This document shows, one piece after another, positions 61,075 to 64,000 of a stretch of DNA of 64,000 nt. The stretch covers positions 2,115,501-2,179,500 of the forward strand of contig OZ005611.1 in NCBI GenBank assembly GCA_963930655.1. Direction: 5' to 3'. Source of the DNA: Myrica gale. Its lineage: Eukaryota > Streptophyta > Magnoliopsida > Fagales > Myricaceae. A program made the translations under genes and the position numbers. The stretch's first letter is position 1; every line of letters starts with the position of its first letter. Below the pieces are notes generated by a model that was not told where the DNA came from, ran no database searches, and saw nothing but the letters and a program-made list of their open reading frames with translations.

Positions 61075-63978
61075 AAAAAAAAGCTCATATTTACGCTATT
61101 ATGAATTGAATTTATAATTTAATGTGCCAAAACTATGATCTCCTTTCAGGCCAAACATCAACTGGGAAAAAAAACAAAACAAAAGCGAGCCCTGTTTCTA
61201 CTGCCTACTTGAAATATGGATACTAATGTTTGATGGAAGAAAAACTCTTGGAAGTGTTAGTTTTGGTGAACTTTAGATCTGAAACTCGATTCCACAGAAT
61301 TTGTTAGTGTTGTTTTAGAATAGCATGATTCTGTACATCCATCTCTGCCCTTCCAAAAGCTATACAGAATTGTCTCCTCAGAATTGAGAGCATATGATAA
61401 AATTGTTGGCATTTATCTTTTGGTTTTCCTTCATTCTCCGCTATATAACTTCTTCAGTGGGGATCTACACAAATTCTTCCCTGCTATGGCGAAGAAACTC
61501 TTTCTAACTCTGGGTAGGTAGATGAATAACACGCGAATTAAGGCATTGAGAGATTGCCAAGGGCTAATAAATTCAGGATAAACAGACTGCAGGCTTGCAG
61601 CGGTCGTGAAGATGGGACTGGGTATAAATAATCATTTCTGTTGGACTGGGCATGTGCGCACCAAGTGATGCCAAAGCAGAGGCAGCAGCAGTTGAGGAGG
61701 CCTGCAAATGATCTCCCAGTCCCAGAAAGCTCCCTAACGGTACCGCTGTATCATGGGCCTATAGAGCAAAGTTTTAGAGGCAGAAGACTATGATGGTCTC
61801 CTGTGTTGAATCACTTCGGCCCTTTTTTGTAATCTTCACCACTCTTACCTTTCTGGGCCCTAAAACAATTCGAACTTCATCAATAGACTGGGTTACTTAG
61901 AGCTCAATTCCATCGCAGTTCTCATGTTTCATTGGGCTTGTGATTAAGAGGAGTTGGGAATATTTGGTAGTTTAAGGGTGAAGATCTAAATTTATGGTAG
62001 AAAGTAGAAATATATTGATAATTTAAGGTGTGATGTGTTGAATTTGGTAGTTTAAGGAGTAAATTGTAAAATGAAAGGTAGTTAAAATAAAATGTAATTT
62101 TTCTAAATAAAAAACAATTGATAATATTTGACCGACCCTGCATTCCATGGAGGGCATTTGTGCTTTTTGTGAACAGCGTAGGGAAATGAGCCACGACAGA
62201 AATCCAATTTGTTCTCGGCAAGTTATTTTTCACCTATCCTTTTCTATTTTCCCATTTGATAAATAACATACAATTCTATGAACCCCACGTTTGAGTTTAC
62301 AACGTTGTGAGATAGTTCGGGTCTTATCCATCGTTGGTGTTAAAAGGGAGAACTACGAGGAGCCAATCCTATGTTTAATTTTTTAGTGCTTTATTCTCTG
62401 AATAAAGGTAAATGGGCCATTTTTTCTGCCTTAATGTCCTTTTGTTTTTTTTTTTGTGGTCCTTGAACAGAGCAAATGTAGTTATCTGCAACCCATAAAT
62501 TAAATACCCCACATTGAATAAAAGATGTGGACAGCCAGACAGGCAAGAACGACGTTACCATAAACGAGTTAGCTCTCATGCCAGATTTAGCATTGTCCAC
62601 CCCCAAATCCAATAGAACTTTGCTACGTACGAACGCGCCAACTAACTCTTGGAGGGAATCTATTGGCACTGTCAAATTCTGATCTCAACTTGATTTAATG
62701 GGTACTTTTCCTGATCCATGCAAAACGTGGACATCTGGAGTTTCTGACAACCAGAAAAAAGGAAAACAAGGTATACCTAATATGTCAGATCGTGAACCTA
62801 CCATGCACGAACCTGAGTAATTAATAAATAAACAAAGACGAAGCATCTATAGCAAATAATGCAGTAGTATTTAGAAAAAATAATAATGCAGTAGTACTTA
62901 TTTAACCAAGTTGCCATTTTCAAAGGCATGCAATCAGTACTCTATGACTCGGAAACATCCATATAAGTCCAGGCTGTGGATTGAGTGTTTGTATTATTCG
63001 AATGGAGCTATGTAGGGTTGCATGCAGTCTTGTATGAACATGGACCGAAGAAGAAGAAGAATGAAGAAAAAACAATTCCAGCAGTACGCAACCATTTCTG
63101 TACCAAGATCTTTCTTCCCATACTTACATTTCTTCGTCAAATTAAGTTGGCACCTTGAATGGTCTCGATCTGGATGCAATATGCAATTTGAATTACAGAT
63201 TGGGGGATACTTACCAGTCAAAATCTAGTAAGGGAGAAGAGGGAACATGTAATTATAATAATCATCGCAGGTTTATTCTTTCATATTCCTAACGGGTACT
63301 AATATTATTCTATGTATTTATTTATTTCCCCCCCTTTTTAAGGAAAAATAAACAATACCCACGTTGGGTATCAAAACATAATGAATTCAAGTTGGTAATC
63401 AAGATGCAGTTAAGTATTCAAGAGATTCCAACTGGGAAAAATGCAGTCAACGAAGTTTGGCTGGCCTATTTGAATATTATAGATGGAGATCATTAATGCA
63501 ATTTGATCACACCTTTTAGATTCTCTTTTCAAATAGTAACTTTCGATTTGGGTGTCCAATCTATACGAATCTTTTGGTGAATGTGGCATATATTTAAAGA
63601 ATGCATTTGCCTCAGCCCTCAAGCATTTTCTACAAATAAAATACTGCCGGCTAGATAGCCCGTGCCCCAAAAGATCGCCACGAGTATCTTTTTCCATCTT
63701 TTTATTTTTATTTTTATTTTTCATTTGTCTGAGGGAATATCTTGTTTTAATTGCTATAGAGTAATCATGAAGCCAACCAAAAAAGTGCCAATAACGAAGC
63801 AATGATCGTCCAAACAATATTTACTACGTGTTGTAGTAGACGTAGTTTATATATATATCGGTGTGCTAGCTCATGCACATTTCTTTTAGCAATTTTTTTG
63901 GTGGAATAACTTCACATGACACCAATTAGACGTCCAGTTCCTCCTCAATCAAGGGAATCCACAAAGTCATAAGCTTCA
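61075..63978. other. Intergenic, no gene seen
   Basis: About 2.9 kb with no supported coding region. Near 61960-62060 a phrase of ATTTGGTAGTTTAAGG type occurs two to three times. Minus-strand open frames at 62391-62675 and 63410-63817 have no recognisable similarity. Confidence 0.4.
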
Positions 63979-63996
63979 CATATATATATATATATA
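63979..63996. repeat. AT microsatellite
   Basis: About nine AT units at the right edge of the window. Confidence 0.8.
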
Positions 63997-64000
63997 CGTT

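Noticed and set aside
62391-62675. 94-codon minus-strand open frame
   Set aside because: No recognised domain and no neighbouring exon; kept as intergenic.
1-64000. CRISPR arrays, operons, phage or plasmid features
   Set aside because: The DNA is plant nuclear; no spaced direct-repeat arrays or prokaryotic gene organisation was seen.

Overview
The window is nuclear DNA of a flowering plant, most likely a eudicot. Genes are intron-rich with GT-AG junctions, intergenic DNA is AT-rich and full of small transposon remnants, and every protein-coding gene belongs to a family known from plants. No bacterial, organellar, viral or CRISPR-like content was seen. All exon junctions given here were derived by hand from reading frame, splice dinucleotides and recalled family sequence, not from transcripts.

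Layout, left to right: (1) 1-1.9 kb, upstream DNA; (2) 2.0-7.8 kb (+), an 11-exon ankyrin-repeat protein kinase of the VIK / integrin-linked-kinase-like type; (3) 9.3-12.6 kb (-), a 4-exon p24 delta cargo receptor with a perfect ERSE-type element in its promoter and a decayed RNase H (retroelement) fragment in its large intron; (4) 12.6-20.6 kb, a transposon-rich spacer with a complete non-autonomous hAT element (8-bp target duplication), related small inverted-repeat elements and tandem repeats; (5) 20.7-24.8 kb (+), an 8-exon O-fucosyltransferase/GT106-type protein with two upstream AUGs; (6) 25.6-26.2 kb, a PIF/Harbinger-like MITE; (7) 27.4-31.2 kb (-), a SET-domain (Rubisco LSMT-like) lysine methyltransferase whose first exon appears to lack 20 bp and is out of frame; (8) 34.2-34.9 kb (-), a single-exon GCK-domain protein; (9) 37.3-43.1 kb (-), a 13-exon PHO1-type SPX/EXS phosphate transporter; (10) 44.7-47.2 kb (-), mitochondrial ribosomal protein bL32; (11) 48.8-49.4 kb, a GC-rich cluster of six hairpins; (12) 49.7-51.6 kb (+), a GT37 xyloglucan-type fucosyltransferase with two short uORFs; (13) 54.3-57.3 kb (+), mitochondrial ribosomal protein mS23; (14) 59.6-61.1 kb (+), an intronless plastid-targeted-looking five-bladed beta-propeller (glycosyl hydrolase-like) protein; (15) 61-64 kb, no gene seen.

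These genes do not form a pathway. Three of them act in or through the secretory pathway (p24, the O-FucT-like protein and FUT, the last two probably in cell-wall polysaccharide synthesis), two are mitoribosomal, and the others concern phosphate transport/sensing, plastid protein methylation and signalling. From memory, the set and rough order resemble Arabidopsis chromosome 1 around At1g14000-At1g14110 and the paralogous segments At1g26690-26750 and At1g69460-69485, so the window looks like a conserved microsyntenic block. The main points for follow-up are the hairpin cluster, the frameshift in the methyltransferase, the ERSE in the p24 promoter, the uORFs of both glycosyltransferases, and the twin CX9C architecture of the GCK protein.
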